Shown here: piece after piece, positions 31,353-32,684 of the stretch
Layout: each line of letters opens with the position of its first letter
Position numbering within the stretch: the first letter of the stretch is position 1
Assembly: GCA_025925475.1 (NCBI GenBank)
Contig: JAICLP010000005.1
Location: 1-32,684, forward strand
Length of the DNA: 32,684 bases
Direction of reading: 5' to 3'
Origin: Burkholderiales bacterium
GTDB taxonomy: Bacteria; Pseudomonadota; Gammaproteobacteria; Burkholderiales; Casimicrobiaceae
Notes under the pieces: model-generated
What the model was told of the DNA's origin: nothing
The model's database searches: none
Seen by the model: only the letters and a program-made list of their open reading frames with translations
Translations under genes and position numbers: made by a program

Positions 31353-32228
31353 GTGAAGAAGCTGATCATCGAGTGCCGCGTGAACGAGTACAACACGCGC
31401 GAGCGCAATCGCAACGTTCCCTGGAGCACGGAAGAGATCGCGCGCGATGCAAAGTCGTGCCGGGATGCGGGCGCAGCCATCGTCCACTTCCACGGGCGCA
31501 AGCACGACGGATCGCCAGAGCACGCATACGAGCCGTATCGCGACACAGTTCTCGCGATCCGTGGCCGATCCGACATCCTCATCCACCCTACTTTGGGCTA
31601 CGTGACGTTGGACGCGTCGGCCGAGGAGCGACTCGGGAACATGCGCCGAATGGTCGAGGACGGATGCGCGCCCGACATCGCGCCGATGGACATGGGCTCG
31701 ACCAACGTGAGCGTACTGCGTGACGGTCGTTACCTGCCCGAATCGGAGGAGCGGGTCTATCAGAACAGCACCGCGACGCTGCACTACTTCGCCGACCGCT
31801 TGAAGGAATGGCAGTTGAAGCCGTACCTGCAAGTGTGGAACCTTTCATTCATGCGCGAGGTGGCGCAGTTTGCACGCCTCGAATGGGTCGCGCAGCCGGT
31901 CTTCGTCGAGTTTGTCTGCACCGATAATCATTGCATCGGTGGTCACCCGGGAACGCCGAAAGGGCTGCAGGCGTTCATCGACTTCCTGCCCTCGGACATT
32001 CACGTCGAGTGGACCGTGTGCAACTACGGAGGCAACTTGTTTCCGCTCTGCGCACAAGCACTTGCGCAGGGTGGCCACGTGTCGATCGGCCTCGGCGACT
32101 GGGATTACCGGGAGCTCGGCGAGCCGACCAACGCCGACCTCGTCGACCACGTCGTGCGGATCGCCCACGAAGCGGGCCGTGAGGTGGCAACGCCGGCGGA
32201 AGCCCGCGAGATCCTCGGTATCGCGTGA
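31353..32228 (+). CDS. BKACE (DUF849) beta-keto acid cleavage enzyme
   Basis: A 291-residue TIM-barrel enzyme of the beta-keto acid cleavage family, related to 3-keto-5-aminohexanoate cleavage enzyme. It cleaves a beta-keto acid using acetyl-CoA and a bound zinc ion. Key pieces are IIECRVNEYNTRERNRNVPW, the zinc motif HFHGR in AGAAIVHFHGRKHDG, THPTL-like ILIHPTLGYV, GCAPDIAPMDMGSTNVSVLR and WTVCNYGGNLFPL, and near the end HVSIGLGDWDYRELGEPTNA. The start is GTG 31353, with AGGAGA at a good spacing. It heads a plus-strand operon with an ABC permease (LivH) 45 bases downstream, and the MarR gene is divergent, so uptake and cleavage of an amino or keto acid are likely joint functions; the substrate is unknown. 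Confidence 0.9.
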   Translation: MKKLIIECRVNEYNTRERNRNVPWSTEEIARDAKSCRDAGAAIVHFHGRKHDGSPEHAYEPYRDTVLAIRGRSDILIHPTLGYVTLDASAEERLGNMRRMVEDGCAPDIAPMDMGSTNVSVLRDGRYLPESEERVYQNSTATLHYFADRLKEWQLKPYLQVWNLSFMREVAQFARLEWVAQPVFVEFVCTDNHCIGGHPGTPKGLQAFIDFLPSDIHVEWTVCNYGGNLFPLCAQALAQGGHVSIGLGDWDYRELGEPTNADLVDHVVRIAHEAGREVATPAEAREILGIA

Positions 32229-32273
32229 TCGCTCGCGGCGGCACCTCGTCGTCGACGGATTGCGACCGACACG

Positions 32274-32684
32274 ATGCTGTTACTACAGCAGACGCTCAAC
32301 GGAGTGGTCGTCGGAGCCATATACGTGCTCTTCGCGCTGGGCTTCACCCTGGTGTTCGGCGTACTGCGCATCCTCAACCTCGCGCACGGCGCGATCTTCA
32401 CGTGGGGCGCATTCACGGGGCTGCTCGCGGTCGTGACGTTGAAGGCGCCGCTGCCCATCGCCATTCTTATCGCCATGCTTGCGGCCGGAATCGTCAGCGT
32501 GCTGGTCGATCTGGTCGCATTTCGCCCATTGCGAAGACGCGACGCGCCAGAATTCTCGGCGATCGTCTCGTCGATCGGCGCGAATCTGATACTCGTGAGC
32601 CTCGCTCAGAAGGCCTCGAACACGCGAGTCATGCGCTTTCCCTTCGACACGTTTCCAACCATCGTCTACGAGGTCGGGCGCGGC
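32274..32684 (+). CDS. livH: Branched-chain amino acid ABC transporter permease LivH-type (cut by window edge)
   Basis: The first 137 codons of a LivH-type permease are present, continuing beyond the right edge. The sequence reads MLLLQQTLNGVVVGAIYVLF, ALGFTLVFGVLRILNLAHGA and FTWGAFTGLLAVVTLKAPLP, with the family's LNLAHGA motif, then VAFRPLRRRDAPEFSAIVSS and IGANLILVSLAQ. It forms one half of the inner-membrane channel of a HAAT-family importer for amino acids or other small organic acids. ATG 32274 lies 45 bases after the BKACE stop, with a poor ribosome-binding site. The likely substrate is the BKACE substrate or its precursor. Confidence 0.9.
   Translation, partial: MLLLQQTLNGVVVGAIYVLFALGFTLVFGVLRILNLAHGAIFTWGAFTGLLAVVTLKAPLPIAILIAMLAAGIVSVLVDLVAFRPLRRRDAPEFSAIVSSIGANLILVSLAQKASNTRVMRFPFDTFPTIVYEVGRG

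Overview
The window is GC-rich chromosomal DNA from a proteobacterium, most likely a betaproteobacterium of the order Burkholderiales. That inference rests on gene content: a tripartite TRAP transporter with a fused DctQM, a papB-like absence of phage genes, small stress proteins (DUF883, HVA1/DUF2945, DUF2231, YflT-like), a sulfite-oxidase-type molybdoenzyme fused to a cytochrome b domain, paralogous Crp/Fnr-like regulators, and a BKACE gene followed by livH. No rRNA, tRNA, CRISPR array or prophage was seen.

Layout. 0-0.5 kb: a glycosyltransferase cut by the left edge and a 55-residue basic protein, both minus strand. 0.6-3.5 kb: a class III adenylate cyclase / NB-ARC ATPase / TPR signalling protein. 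3.5-4.4 kb: two DUF883 membrane-tail proteins flanking a 24-residue membrane peptide. 4.5-9.4 kb: a catabolic unit of DctQM, DctP and a Gfo/Idh/MocA dehydrogenase, divergent from a TetR regulator with a palindrome lying inside the predicted promoter. 9.5-12.5 kb: a RimK-type ATP-grasp ligase followed by an M17 leucyl aminopeptidase. 13.0-15.1 kb: an 87-residue protein, a secreted papain-fold protein that has lost its catalytic dyad, and a HAD hydrolase. 15.3-17.0 kb: a PHB-depolymerase-type esterase behind a CopG-like regulator whose ribosome-binding site is inside a perfect palindrome. 17.6-19.5 kb: a fatty-acid desaturase divergent from a Crp/Fnr-like regulator.

19.7-28.5 kb is a decaying accessory region. 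It holds a broken histidine kinase, a small lysine-rich gene, an sdhC-sdhD-sdhB cluster without sdhA, two HVA1 genes, a broken Rieske/FAD oxidoreductase and the short start of a second copy, a DUF2231 membrane protein, the molybdoenzyme, and a frameshifted Crp-family gene. 28.5-29.9 kb carries an intact YflT-like stress protein, a hemerythrin and a coupled 67-residue gene. 29.9-30.7 kb is non-coding, with a probable IS3-family transposase relic and a dense block of hairpins. 30.7-32.7 kb starts another catabolic unit: MarR regulator, BKACE enzyme and a LivH permease cut by the right edge.

The most unusual items are the papain-fold pseudoenzyme (Cys to Ser and His to Gln with its disulfide scaffold kept), the succinate dehydrogenase cluster lacking its flavoprotein gene, the self-overlapping CopG palindrome, and the hairpin block at 30.3 kb. 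I did not find one clear multi-gene system that is plainly new.
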